Source: Cinclus cinclus
Lineage: Eukaryota; Chordata; Aves; Passeriformes; Cinclidae
NCBI RefSeq assembly: GCF_963662255.1
Contig: NC_085055.1
Location: 17,284,704-17,348,703, forward strand
Reading direction: 5' to 3'
DNA length: 64,000 nucleotides
Both the position numbers and the translations under genes were made by a program. This document shows, piece after piece, positions 37,757 to 50,800 of this stretch (its first letter is position 1; each line of letters opens with the position of its first letter). The notes under the pieces are model-generated. The model saw only the letters and a list, made by a program, of their open reading frames with translations. It did no database searches and was not told the DNA's origin.

Positions 37757-40700
37757 GCAAACTAAAAGTGGGAGCTTGAGTTTAGGCAAATGTTATGATT
37801 GTGGAACCCCTGTTCCCTCTACTGGGGTGAGTCCAGAGAAGCAGGTAGAGCCTCCTGACTGTGTTGTGAAACACTGCTGTGCTCCTTTTTTTTGGGGAAA
37901 CTGGTTCTGCAGCATTAGTCTTGATGAGCTGACTGTTCCATGCTTGTTTCTTCATTATGTTAAAATACCCACGTTGCATGAAGAACTTCAGGTTGACCAA
38001 ACCACTTTTTTAATGAAGGGACACCAGTAAATTAAAAGCATAATTCTGTTTAATCTTTCTGTTACCCAAAGATTTGATACTAGATCTTGGATAATTCCAT
38101 GGAAACTACTTTCAATATAGGAATAAACAATTCCCAGAAACTTTAGCAATTGTAGTTGATCCTACAGCAACACGAGAGTGCACAAAAATTTGAAAATGCT
38201 GATAGAACTATGCAGTACCATAATAGTCTCCATAAGCCCCTTGCCCTGTCAACTGTATTTGCTTCATGAAGCCAAGCTAAATTTGACTTTTAAAATAATG
38301 TATAAATGAAGGAGGGAAGTAAAAAAACCAATGATACATAAATGCCTGTCTGTGTTCTTGAAACTTTGAATAGTGCCTCTGTAGTTGTTGTTGTACAGTC
38401 ACAACTCAGTGGTGAAGTAAAAAACTCTGGTCAGCTTTGTGTGATGTGAAATTCATCTTTGTAATTAACTTCTGTGAGCCACCACCAAATGCTGTAGAAG
38501 ATAGATACTGGTGAGAAGAATTAGTCTGGCTTGTGAACTGGAGACCCTGGTCATGAGGCTGTAGACAGCCTGAAATGGAGCTGGTCTCTCTGCACTTCGT
38601 ACTCAGGGGAAATTCCCAGAAAGCAGTGGTGGTCAGGACTCTTCATAAAGAAGCACTGAACTCTAATGCCCTGCTCATGTGGGAGCAGTGCTTGGACAAA
38701 GAGATGGTTCCTATGTGGGACCAGCTGGTGCTCTGCAGGAAAATTCCCACTTGGCAGGGGAGCTGAACAGGCTTTCCAGAATGCACTAAAAACCTGAGAG
38801 AAACAGGAATAGAAGAGAAAGGATTACAGCTGGGAGAGAACCAATCTTCAGAACCAATACCATGCCTTTTGCATTTATGTGCAGTGCTGACTGTTGTGCC
38901 TGAAGTCAGACCAATGTCTTAAAAAAACCCCATCACTTCCAGCTTATCTCTGTGTAAAAATTATGTTTGTATCTTGTTGACAGTATCCTATCCTCTTCAG
39001 AGCAATGTGAGTACTGAGCTGTTAAAACCTAGCACTCATCCTTTCTTGGAAACACTCTGCAAATACTAAACTTTCCAGGTATTGAGTAATAATGGAAGGA
39101 GTTGTGAGATGAAAAGGGAGAGAGCCAACATTCAGGATGTACCAGAAAATGTGGAAGGAAGATGAGACATTTCCCAGATCTGTCATGTGGAAGAAGCCAG
39201 AACTTCAGCAGGCTGAACTCGGGTTCAGGATGAGGAGAGCATATTGAAGCTGAAGGCTTTGGTATGTAACAGGCTTAAGCAAAAGGGGAGTCAGGAGCAC
39301 CTGTGAGGCAGGGGGAAGCCTACCAAGAGGCTGGAGTGTTTTACCATGCCACTTAAGTGGGCATCAGCTGAAAAACAAGACCCTGCATGTGACCTTCCCA
39401 CTGCAACCAGAGTGGTCTCCTTGCTTGGGAGAAACAATTGCTGTATGTTCAGCCAGCTCCTTCAATGACTGTTAACAAGTTTGGTTGAGTATTTATTCAG
39501 TCCTGAAGAGAGCTGGTTAAATCTTCAGTTGGCCAGAAGTGAAGCTGATTTCTTTCAGCTCATATGTCAATTGAAATAAGACTTTGAAATTAGTAGCCCA
39601 GATGACAGTGACATGGAAACATCAACATCTCAGACTTGGAGAGGTTCCTGAATGTTTGTTCCAGGCTGACTTTGTCTGGTCACACAGGCTGCCCAGTGCC
39701 TGCCATGTGAGCTCAGGGGATCTGAGGTTTTTCAGCTTAATACAGCGAGACCAGCAATGCTGTGAGGCTGCTCTTCAGTTTTAGTCCCTTTAGCTGTTCT
39801 TGCTGCTGTTTGATTACAGCTACTCACAGAAATGCAGTCTGATATCTAAACTTCCTTATGCTTCATATGTCTTCAAAGAAAGTACAGAATCAATCTTGCA
39901 ACTGCAAGGAGGAGCCTTTTGGATTATACGTTACTGCTGTTGGAGTCAGGCTTCAAAATAAACACTTGTAGGTGTCTCACAGTGCAGTCATTACAGATAC
40001 CTAAAAAATCTATGTATGGTTCATTATTTCATCCTCCATTCACTGCAAGTGTTCTTCAACCTCTCTGGGACAGGCCTTTTCTCCAACTTGGATATTAAAT
40101 ATGGGTATTTTTTCTGGTCATGTTTTTTGCCTCTGATCTTGAACCAAACTAATTTCTTCCTCTTGGGAAGACTGCAGCGGGTTGGTTTGGCTCTCTGAAA
40201 ATGAAGTCCTTCCTAAGTCAGTTTTTTGCTGTAGGAGGATCTTCATTGTTAGCCGTTTTTTGTGCCTGGGGCTGAAGATGTAACTTTTCCCTGCTCCACT
40301 GAATACTCTTCTAGACACAGATTAAACACTCTGTATTAATACAAGTTTGCTTTTGTAACAAGCATTCTATAGATGTAGGCTGAAATCATCATGTTCTTTT
40401 TGTTGATATAACTACTTCCATAATAATTTCATCCAAAAATTTTAAATTAGGTGGGTGGTCTGAATAGCTGAGCCTAGTGAGTGTTGAGTATCCTGCCCAG
40501 TATGTCTGAGAGTTAGTGTTTGCAGCACCAGCGTGAAGCTGAGCTCATCCCAAGATTGATACCCTGAAGACTTCATCTGTCATGAAACAACACAGAATCA
40601 TCAGTGTACATAGGACATGTTTTCCTCTTCTGCCTTCCCCAGAGCTCTGTGGCTGACTGGAATAGTTGTCTAAAAATTCTTTAGTGGCTTAGGCTAAGCT

Positions 40701-41227
40701 CTGCAGTTAGACAGAGTTATAACTGTTACTTCAGTGTGATGTGCAGGACTTGGGGTGGTGCTGTTCAGTGAGGTGGGGGAGTTGAGTGTGCTTGCTGTGG
40801 AAATGGCATCTCATGTAGATAAAGTGTGACACTGATCTATTTTGCTCAGGAACTCCAGCATTAGCGTTAAGAACTGGATTTTCATAACAAACTGCAATGT
40901 ATGATAACACTGGCTATGTTTCTTTGGATTAGTGACAGTATTTCCATTGTGTGTTGAGAAGTTTAAATTGTGGATATGGTCCTTCCTGTAAGTGCTCAGT
41001 CTAAGAAGTGGGTGACCTGCCTTAAAGAGGTACTTTTTTTGATCCAACATCTTTCAAAAGCCCACATTTATGTAAATGAATTTGCCTATAAACTTTCTGC
41101 CTTCTTAGTTAACTGTAAAAAATATAAAGGTCATAGGCAAAGAAATGCCTAGCTTGTATTTTTGTTTGATTTTGTGAAGCATTAGATTCAGATTTAACTA
41201 TCACTAAGCTTTTAGCTTCAGTGTTAT

Positions 41228-41249
41228 GAAAGCTTGTTGAAAGCTTGTT
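41228..41249. repeat. Tandem duplication of 11 bp
   Basis: GAAAGCTTGTT occurs twice without a gap, in SERPINE2 intron 1. Confidence 0.9.
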
Positions 41250-44200
41250 GATATTCTGTATAGCAGGTCAGCTGTTTTCCATCCTACACATCATACATCC
41301 TTTTGGATTTCTCCTCCCAGCACTGTACTTAAGCTGTTCCTTTCAGGATTGCAAATGCACTTCTTGATACTGAACTGCATAGGAGTTGACTTTGCTGAAA
41401 TCCATGATGGAAACTTCTATTACAGGGATGCCACTTCTTCTCAAAGATCCAGTTACTCCCCAGTTACCTGGTTAAGTTATGCAGTGGCCATAACAGGGCC
41501 AGGCCAAAAAGTAATTGCTCTGCAACTTGTGATGGAAAATAGTATTACTCTTTTTCCATGCTTAGAGCACTGCATGGACTTTATTTCACTTACTAAATAG
41601 GTATCTGCTAGAGATTGTGCTCCAAAACAGAGACCAACCCATCTTAATGGTGTGTCAGGAAGGAGAGGTTAGGTAAATATGGAGAATTCTGTGGAAACCA
41701 GATGTGGGATGTAATTGGTTGAAACAAAAGAAAAAAACCACCCAAAATTCTTCAGCAGTGGCCTTGGGAGCAGAGTTGGGTTGTTTTGACAAGGATTCAC
41801 ATGTCATGGGGAAAATGCAAGGCTGTCACACTAAGTCTGTCAGGGACTGTCACCAGTAAAGTTTCTACTTGGAGACTTGCAATATATTCTGGGAAAGGCA
41901 AGAAGAGAAATGTCTGACTTCAGTTAGGCTTGTGCAGATGAAGTAGGTAAATAACAATGAAACACTGTTTTATTTGATTTCAAAGTGTCAGTCCTGTCTC
42001 TGCCCTCATAGTATGCTTCTTGCCATATAATGTGTCAAGGGTAGATTGCCCTCAAAATAGCCCAGTTTCCTGTGGTTTGCTGTCAGGATCAGATGGAGCT
42101 GCCTTAGTTGAAATCCTGGTTTTCAAATTGCAGCTCCAACTGTGCTCTGTGATTGTTATCTGGTAGTGTCCCTGTCCATCACGATGTGGGACAGGCTGTA
42201 TTGCACCAACATGAACTGTTGCTTGCTTCTAAGTACATCCAGTAAGACTTTGTAATAGTTTTAGGGCTTTGAAGTTTCTTCTTGCCAAGATACTAGGTCA
42301 AGGTATAAGTCTGTTTAATATTGGGATTAAGAATTTGTTTAAACTACCCTTGGATTTCCAGGTTTGGGAGAGGAGATTAGTCACCAAACCACCAAAGAAA
42401 ACCCTAAAAGCTAGCCCTGAATGTAGCTTTTCTTAGAGAGCCTCCTCCTTCAGTGTGGAGCTTCTGCCTGTGAGAGAGGGAATCCTTGCCCTTAAGAACA
42501 AGACTAGAGGTTTCAGGTGGTTTGTGTTATTATCACAGAACGCTGAAGAATATTCCTTAACAATTTTAATTTTTTTTTTAAGTGCAAGTGTACTTTCCCT
42601 GTCAGGCTGTTGGCTCTCCCCCATGTAGTTCTCTTGCTGTAGCTGGTGGTAAAGGGTGAAACACAAACCTAGGAGTGACTCATGTAACCTGCCTCGGGGG
42701 TCACAAACCCAGTCTGTGGTTCTTGAGTTTTCTTCCCGTGGGTCTCAGCTGCAGCTAGCCCAGTCCAGTCTAAGTTTTGGACTAAGCTTGAGTAGTTACA
42801 GTGGATGGCTGATATGGAGCTCCTTTGGAAGGAATTGCACTGGAATGACTTCAGAATTCCTGGGGGATTAGTAGGCTGATGGAAAAGACGTAATTATTGG
42901 GTTGGCTGTTACCCCACTTGGTAGAACAGCATTTTCACTTTTTCTTGCATAATTTAAATAAGTCCAGCAAGTTCCTCTGGTCAGAAGTATACTAAAGTTG
43001 GGTTTGGGGGAGAAAGATGTCTAAACTGCATTATTGCATTTTCAGCATTTGGCTTATTCCCCGACGCTAAACTTCAACAAAGCCAACTTTGTCCCCTCAA
43101 ATGGTGTAGAAGAAAGTGGAAATGCTGTATTTGTCGCTTTCAAGTGTTTTAGCACAGTTGAAGTGCATGCTATTAAAAGATGATTAAACAAATCTGTACA
43201 AACACCAGCTGGTTTTCTGGTAGTCAAGTGCTCCAGCATGGTTTGAAGTCGCAGTGTAGGTAGGCTGGCGATGGCACAGCTCCTTGGGCTGTGTGGGAGG
43301 AGGCTGGCAGTGACAAGGCTGTGGCTCTGCTGGGCTCCAGTGCCCTGAGTGCTGCACCTAGAAGAGTGAGTGTGCCACACTGGCTGCACTGGGGGCTCCC
43401 AGGGCAGCAGGGACCTGTTCATGCATTTGTTATGCAAATAACACTTTATTCAGTCGTACACCTTCTGCAACCTTCATTCTGAAGTCAGTGAGGGAGCAGG
43501 TTCCTGGCTGGTCTGGAAATGGAAGTCAGAGCTGTTAACTGTGCAAATGAAGTGCCTTAAAAATGTTGTGAACAGGGAACATAATTTAAGGAAATTGAAG
43601 ATTATTGCATGTTACTCTAAGTATCTCTTTGCCCTAACAAGAAGGGTTGAATGTAGTTTCATGATGAGGAAATACAGCCCAGTAGTTAAAGTGCTTAGTG
43701 TTTGATATTTGGGCTTGGCTCTCTGTAACCAGTTGCTGATGGGTGCAGATTGATGATGGGTCCTGAACAAAATGTTGCTGCTGCTGCTTGTGCTTCAGTT
43801 CTTTGGAGCTCATGGGTAATGGTACTGAGTTCTATCAGGTGTCAGGCCTGCAGATGAAGATATGCCCATTTTGAATGTTAACTTCATTCTGTATCCACTA
43901 GGTGCTCTATTTTCTTAAATGGAAAAGTACAGGTTGAAATCCAAGTCCAACCTTTGCATTTTAAAATCTAAAATTTTCTTCTACGTTCCCATTATCGAGA
44001 ATGCCAATTATGCAGCTAACTCTTATTGTTCTAGGCAGATGTAAATTCCCACAACAGAAGGTCCGTTTGCATATGTATATATGCTTCTGTTGACTGCAGA
44101 AAATGATCTATGAGATGTACCTTGCATCATATACTAGTGGGTGAGGACCATACAGCAACACTTCTCAGCATTCATTTACCATAAAGGGCAATCTACATAG

Positions 44201-44403
44201 AATGCCAAGGCTCATTTAACTGAAACACAAAACTACCTGAACTTGGGTGTGGTGGGAGGTACTCTCCTAACTTGGTGGGTTTTGTCCTTTATGTAGGCGC
44301 TGATATCTAGCTATGTCATGATTATCACTGCACCTAGAAAAGCCTAGACCCAAAATCCTGGTAGTGGTAAGTAAAGAACAGGTGTGAGTTCCATTGCCAG
44401 AGC

Positions 44404-44443
44404 TCTGTGAATGATGTGTGGCTTCTGTGAATGATGTGTGGCA
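44404..44443. repeat. Tandem duplication of 20 bp close to the exon 2 acceptor
   Basis: Two 20-bp copies beginning TCTGTGAATGATGTG differ only at the last base (T or A). They end about 100 bp before the SERPINE2 exon 2 acceptor. Confidence 0.9.
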
Positions 44444-44544
44444 TATGTGCAAGACTTGCCTGCTCTCCAGGTAAATAAGAATTTGTGTTAAAAATGCTGT
44501 ACTTGTGAAAGCTGACTTAATTTTCCCCTCTTATTTTCTTACAG

Positions 44545-44819
44545 GCATCTCAAACCAGGAATCATGAACTGGCACTTTTTACTCCTCTTTGTTCTTGGGA
44601 CTTTAATGTCTGTATGTTCCCAGTTCAATTTTTATCCTCTGGAGGAGCTTAGCTCTGATGTTGGAATCCAGGTCTTCAATCAAATAGTGAAAGCTAAGCC
44701 TCAGGACAATGTTGTTGTTTCACCTCACGGGATTGCATCAGTCCTGGGGGTGTTGCAGCTGGGAGCTGATGGCAAGACAAAGAAGCAGCTGACAACTATG
44801 ATGAGATACAGTGTAAATG
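44545..44819 (+). CDS. SERPINE2: SERPINE2 exon 2: 5' UTR end, start codon, residues 1-86
   Basis: The acceptor TTTTCTTACAG ends at 44544; 19 untranslated bases precede the ATG at 44564. It encodes the signal peptide, the N-terminal helices and the SPHGIASVLG serpin core. It ends in phase 1 within Gly86. The donor is GTCAGT, weaker than the other donors of this gene. Confidence 0.95.
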
Positions 44820-47800
44820 GTCAGTGATCCTAAGGTGGTTTTGGGTGTGTTTTGTCAGACTCTTCGTGATGTATGAGATAGCTTTCAAAGTGTGGTAGAT
44901 TGGTAAACAGAGTTAATTGGTGCATGATGCAAAGCACAAAATGGACATGCTTGAAGTTAATTGGCAATTTGAGCATGGGCATTTACATATACCCAAACTG
45001 GCTTATAAGCACCTTGGTTAATGACTTCAGGGCCCTGGCTAGAACTGTTTTTGTCCTTGCCAAATTGGTGTTCCAGGACTGGGTGGATGGTGGTCCAGTG
45101 CTAGTTCTGAGCAGGAAGGTGGCAGTACCCTGTTCCAGGCTGTACTGAGCAACTTTTAATGTGCCACTCCACAGATAACACGGCAAGAGGATATTTCTTG
45201 GCACCTCACTGAAAGCAGTGCAAATTAACCATAAAATTGATATGTTCACTTTGCTCTTCAGTTTTGTTCATGTGTTCCTGCTGTCAGAATCCCTCTGTGT
45301 AGTTCTTGTAGTGCCCTCTTCTTGAAACAGCCATTTCTGCTTGCCTTTGCCTGACACTGCATGCATCTGTGTTCATATTCCTCTGCCAATGTCTGCCCCT
45401 CCAGAGGGAGTAGGCTGAAGATTCTTACAGCTTTAATTTGCATGCTATTTTTGTGAGTGTTTGCCAGCAAGACTTAACATCTTAGTGCCAGCATTCTGCC
45501 TTACTTCCAAGAATAGAAAACCCTCCAGGAGGTAAGTGCACATTTGAATCTTGAGCAGTATTGTCATATAACATGTCCTGTCTTCATTTGCTTTGCTGTT
45601 TTGGTCCTGAATTTAAAGTAAAACAAAATGATTTGACACCTTAACATCTAAATGATGTAGATTGAAATCTCTTCATGGAATAATCATCTCTATGAACATT
45701 TGAATGCTCAAAATCTAAGTACTGGCAAAAATGTTAAAGCATTATATCAACTGTTTGTATTTGGCCTTCAGACTTAACTTCAGATCTTACCTGTGAGACA
45801 CAGAGGTTCTCAAACACCTTAGAAGGTAGCTACTACCTGGTCAGAGACTTGTTATGGGATGCTGCCTATGTCCTTGCACAGGTTTTCCCTGCTCTTATTG
45901 GTGGCTACCTTAAAGTCCTTTGGCAACTGTAGCAACTGCTTCTTTGGAAAGGTAATAGTTGAAGAGTATTTAATTTGTCTTTAGCTGTCTTTTAATGCAA
46001 TTTAGCAGCTGGAAGCAAAGAGGAGAGCCAGCATCATGAGACCAGCCAGCTCTCCCCGGACCACCAGCAAGTGCTCCGTGGACCACCAGTGGTTCACAGA
46101 ATACAGTTTGAGAACCTCTGTTATGGTATGTTCTCCAGAAGAATTTGCCCATATTGGAGATTAAACATGTAGAAATTTGTACCATTGGTGCTGTTAAAGC
46201 ATTCGTGATACATGAAACAGCAAAGCCATCTGAGGCTTTTTCTTACATGCAGCTAAGAGAGTAACTCTGAACTAATTTGTTCCTTTCATATCTCTTGTTT
46301 GTCTACATGAGAAAGTAGTCAGGAAATATTTCTGCCAAAATTGTATTGGGAAACAGAGGGAACCCATTAATACCAGCCACCCAAAGATGCTGTTTGATAC
46401 AATGGTTGAGCATGAAGTTGCCTGCCTGGCAGTAGCTTCCCTGTGTAGACAAGCCCTCAGTGGTAAGGCGCAACATGGGAGAACTGGGTATGGTGAACAT
46501 AGCAGTTCTTCTGTGCTGCCATATGCTTTCCCTCACACACAGTGAAGGAGCTAGCACTTCGTACAATCTGCTTTCAGGTTCTAAGGATCTTGACTAAACA
46601 CTGGAACATACTCCCTTTTCCTTTTTTTAGAGGCAAGCTTATGTGTTAAGAGATTAACTCCTGCTTGTAGCTGATTTAGGCTGGGAGTTAGTCTTTAAGG
46701 AAACTAAGACTCAACTTGTCAAGATTTTTATAATAAACTTCCAACTTCCTTTATTCTCCAGTAAATGAAAAGGAAGTAAAGAAAACAATTTTTGCTTTAC
46801 ATTCTGAGGCTCAAGATCATTTGTTATGCAAATCCTGCAGAGCTCTGAGTGAGCAGGCTGACCCTTTGACTTTGTCATTGTCAAAGAACTGACAAGTGAC
46901 CTGGCTCATATGATACCAAATAGTCTTGCAACAGTTTGTTCTGTGGAAGAGTGTGATTTGTAGCTCTACACTAATATTTGAACCTCAGTGTAATCCCAAG
47001 CACTGTCTGTAACATTCTGAGCAGACAGCTAGAGGTGTAGCAGGCATCATAGTGGAGGCTCAGGTTTTTGCTGGGAATCAGTTGTGTTATGCAGATGAGA
47101 CATCAGAAATAAGTATTTTGGAAGTCCTTTCAGATTGCTTGCTTTGGTCTTCCTTTCCTAGTCCAGCATTTAATGTCTGACTTTCATGTCATTAATAGTT
47201 TCATACACAGTAACTGTTGGTTTATCATGTTATTCTAAATTAAACTTGCTGTTTTTTCCAACTAGGAGTTGGTAAAGCCTTAAAGAAGATAAACAGGCTG
47301 ATAGTCTCAAAAAAGAATAAAGACATTGTAACAATTGCTAATGCAGTGTTTGCAAAGAGTGGCTTTAAAATGGAAGTGCCTTTTGTTACAAGGAACAAAG
47401 AGGTGTTTCAGTGCAGTGTCAAAAGTGTGGACTTCGAGGACCCAAATGCAGCAAGTGATTCCATCAACCAATGGGTGAAAAATGAAACAAGGGGTGAGTA
47501 TTGGTGAGTGTGCATAGCAGGGTGGTGTCTGAGATCTCTAGTTCAGGTGGATATACTGGAGAAAGATAAGGAGTAGAGAAAGCTCTGATGTGCAGCTTAA
47601 AACTGTCTTTTAGGTGGCATTAGTGTGATGTTTTAGACCTAGTGGGTGGGGAACCAGCATTCTTCTTGTCCCAGCAGGTGTGCCTGTGTGGTGGCCTGGA
47701 GGGATGAGTTTGGGGGTGTGTGTCCATCTCTCCATGGGATCAGAGCAGCTTTTTCTCTTCTTTGCATTCAAGTAACTGGGAGAAATCCAAGCACAGTTGT

Positions 47801-50800
47801 CTTGGGGCCATGTTTTCTCAAGCATAGATGCTTTCAGGCAACTCAGAGGCTTTACTCAGTAAATCAGACTTATGGGAAGCTATAGGCAGTTCAGCTTTTG
47901 CTCTGACTGCCCTAAACTGTCCTAAAATGTGACCCTGTTCTTAGGACTGACATTTAGTGGAGGATTCTTAACTAACCCTCCCCATGACAGAACTCGTGCT
48001 TCAAGCCTCTTGAACCAATTGTTAAGCCTGCCTATGCTAAAGCCACAGATAATGTTTTGCAGCATGTTCCCAGTTTAGGTGAACTATGTGTTGGGTACCT
48101 TTTGGAGCTAAAACAAGTCCCTCCTTGGATGTTAGGAGTGTGTTAATGATGTTGGATGTAGTATTTGTGAAATGAGGCCCGTCAAATTCTTTCTCGACCA
48201 TGTCACCAGTTTTGCATAGCAATGTTGCAAGCGGTGTGTGAATGGGGAGGTGTTTCTGAATAGCTGAAACTATTCCATGTAGCCTTAGATCTGCTTACAT
48301 GCTGGAAAGGGTAGAGCCTTGTTAGCTGTTAAAACGTCAGGCTATCAGTCAGCAAGATATGTTTATTTCTAGTTATCCCAATAGTTTACTTTTTGACAAA
48401 GTATACCATTGACTTTATGAATTTTAAATACGTTTTCCCATGGGGACCTGGCACACTCACAGGTCAAGGGGTCTAAAGTAATACATGTGTCAGGTTCTTC
48501 AAAAACAGTTGGCCAGTGTTATGACAGCAAACACTCAAGAATTCCTTTGTTTCTTCTAGGTATGATTGATCAGGTTGTAGCTCCAGATGATATTGAAGGC
48601 AGTTTGACCAGACTGGTTTTAGTGAATGCTGTGTATTTCAAGGGCTTATGGAAATCACGCTTTCGACCTGAAAATACGAAGAAACGCCCATTTTATGGAG
48701 CTGATGGGAAGACCTATCAAGTTCCTATGCTGTCCCAGTTGTCCATCTTCCGCTGTGGTAAGCTCAGTGACTCCCACTACCACCAACAATGGCTGTAGAA
48801 TTCCTTTCAAACGGAAACAAGAGCTTGCTGTTGCTTCTTGTAGCTGATATAGATGGATTGTGTTGCAGAAGTGTCTCCTGCTGCTGAGGCATGGGCAAGG
48901 TACTTAACAGTTGCCTTAAGGTTGGATGCTGTGTCAAGTATTGCCTTATCCCTTGCATTCAGAAGGGAAAGTCTGAAGTACCCAAACTGAGAAATTTGCA
49001 TGTTAGCTAAGCTTTGCTGTAAGAAAGAAAAATACATGTTTATATAGGCTGAGAATAAAGGAAAGCTGCCAACAGGCAGAATGGTAGAAGTTTACCTGGT
49101 GGTGAGCTGTATTTGAGAGAGATTGGAGTAGAATCAGTTTATATTTTACTGCAGACAGAGAAATGGGACTTGCACAGTTTCCAGTCCTGTGGGATCCAGA
49201 GGAGCTGAGTTAGAGCTAACATTCTATCTCCTGAGGTGTGAAACTGCTCTTCAGATTGAGTCACAAGTGAAAAGAAGTTCAGCAGGTTCTGCCAGACTTC
49301 CATCAGAGACTCTAAGAGCTGACACCAGCAGCTTGATGTGACTAACAATGTACTTCAGAGCTCCAGTTTGCAGGCTTATGGGGATTTTAGTGGTCAAAGT
49401 AAGATGGATGCTCTGATTAAAAAACTTGTGTTGCATCCTTCTAAAAAGCGCTGCCTGGAACATCCTTCCATGTGTGCTAAATACAGTCTGAGAAATAGGC
49501 CTGAGAACACAGCTTGCTATAAATCTAAAAGCAAGACATGCTGTGCTTTTAAATTTCTAGTTATACTGTTCATAGTGCTCAACTACTATTACTAGATTTA
49601 TGTTAAAGTAAACAGCTGTGACTCTGTCCCAAACCTGTATATTAGAGCAGATGTAATGTAATACTTTAACTGCTGGAAGTGTGAGCTGGGGGAGGTAGGG
49701 AAGCTTACTGCAGTATGTACTAATTCTGAAGTTTCAAAGAAGTTTATAACTTAAGGTGGGGTTTAGCAAGAGTATTATCTTGAAGGCTTTTGACTTCTGG
49801 TGGTGGTTATAATATCCATTATGTTGCTCTATGTTTAAGCTAGGGAAACTATTAAGTCTAGAAAGGAACAAAAGAAATACTGCTGTAGTTACTCATTTAC
49901 GGAGGACTCATTGGAGTTTCTCGTATCTCTGGATTTCCTGACACAGAGCTTCTATTTCATCTATGCTTGCAATGGGATATTTAAAAGTTTAAATATCTTA
50001 AGTATCTTCAGTCCAATCAACTTGACTGAAGCTGAGCTCCCTTATTGTTCAGTTTGCCTCAGTAATAACAGCATGTAGCAAATCAGGAAAGCAGCACTTA
50101 CCTGTTGGGCAGTTTGCCTTTTGTGATGTCCTGCAGCTGATTTCTGCACCAGTGCCAGATCTGTAGGCTCCTGCCTAAGAACCACTGCCATAATAAAAAA
50201 GCTGCCAGCTTTGACATGATTCCTGCAAAACAGGGGTGCAATACTGCCAGTTTTGTAGCACTGTGAGTTTAGGGCAGGTTTCATGGCCCTGGCAACAAGA
50301 TTAAATTTGTAATGAAGTTGTTGACTTTCAGTTTGGGCTGACAAGCACAGATTTAGGTGAAGAAAGGGGAAAGATAATAAGATCTTGCTGCTATCCTAAA
50401 AGCTTGCCTGAAATACTGTCTGGAGGTAAGCTGACAAATTTTAACTTGAAACTACTATAAAAAGCATTTGCTTCCCAGCTACATGCCAGAAATCCCACAG
50501 TAAGCAAAGGGAGCTTGGAGGGGGAGAAGGTGTCTCAAAGACAGTCTGACTTGGATGTGTTGCTATCTCCTTCCATCTCATCTACCTGGCTTCTTGCACT
50601 TTCTCCAAGTGGCTGCTTCCCACTATCTTGAAAGACTTCAGATTGCTTCCTAATCAGATCCTTGTTAACCAAGAAAATTAAGCAAATGCAACACACTCCT
50701 TCAGACAGGAACCAAGAGATTTTGCAATAACTCCTGGAGGAACAAGCTTGTCTGCAAAATCTCTTCAGTTTGAAATGATAGTCTGCTGCTATTCCTTGCT

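Larger units (their letters stand above)
31206..44544 (+). other. SERPINE2: SERPINE2 intron 1 (13.3 kb)
   Basis: The intron runs from donor GTGAGC to acceptor TTTTCTTACAG. No other coding exon was recognised inside on either strand. It contains the G-rich tract just after the donor, an AATA microsatellite, a 27-base A run and several tiny tandem duplications. Alternative first exons cannot be excluded. The intron is the largest of the gene and accounts for more than half of the transcribed length. Confidence 0.8.

Noticed and set aside
37677..38030. Frame with a run of lysines and a 27-base A tract, considered as a processed pseudogene
   Set aside because: No polyadenylation signal or recognisable coding body precedes the A run, and no target-site duplication was seen; it is listed only as a homopolymer.
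43655..43740. Possible third MIR 5' part (CAGTAGTTAAAGTGCTTAG and following bases)
   Set aside because: The similarity to the MIR 5' end is limited to scattered short words and could be chance; it is too weak to annotate.
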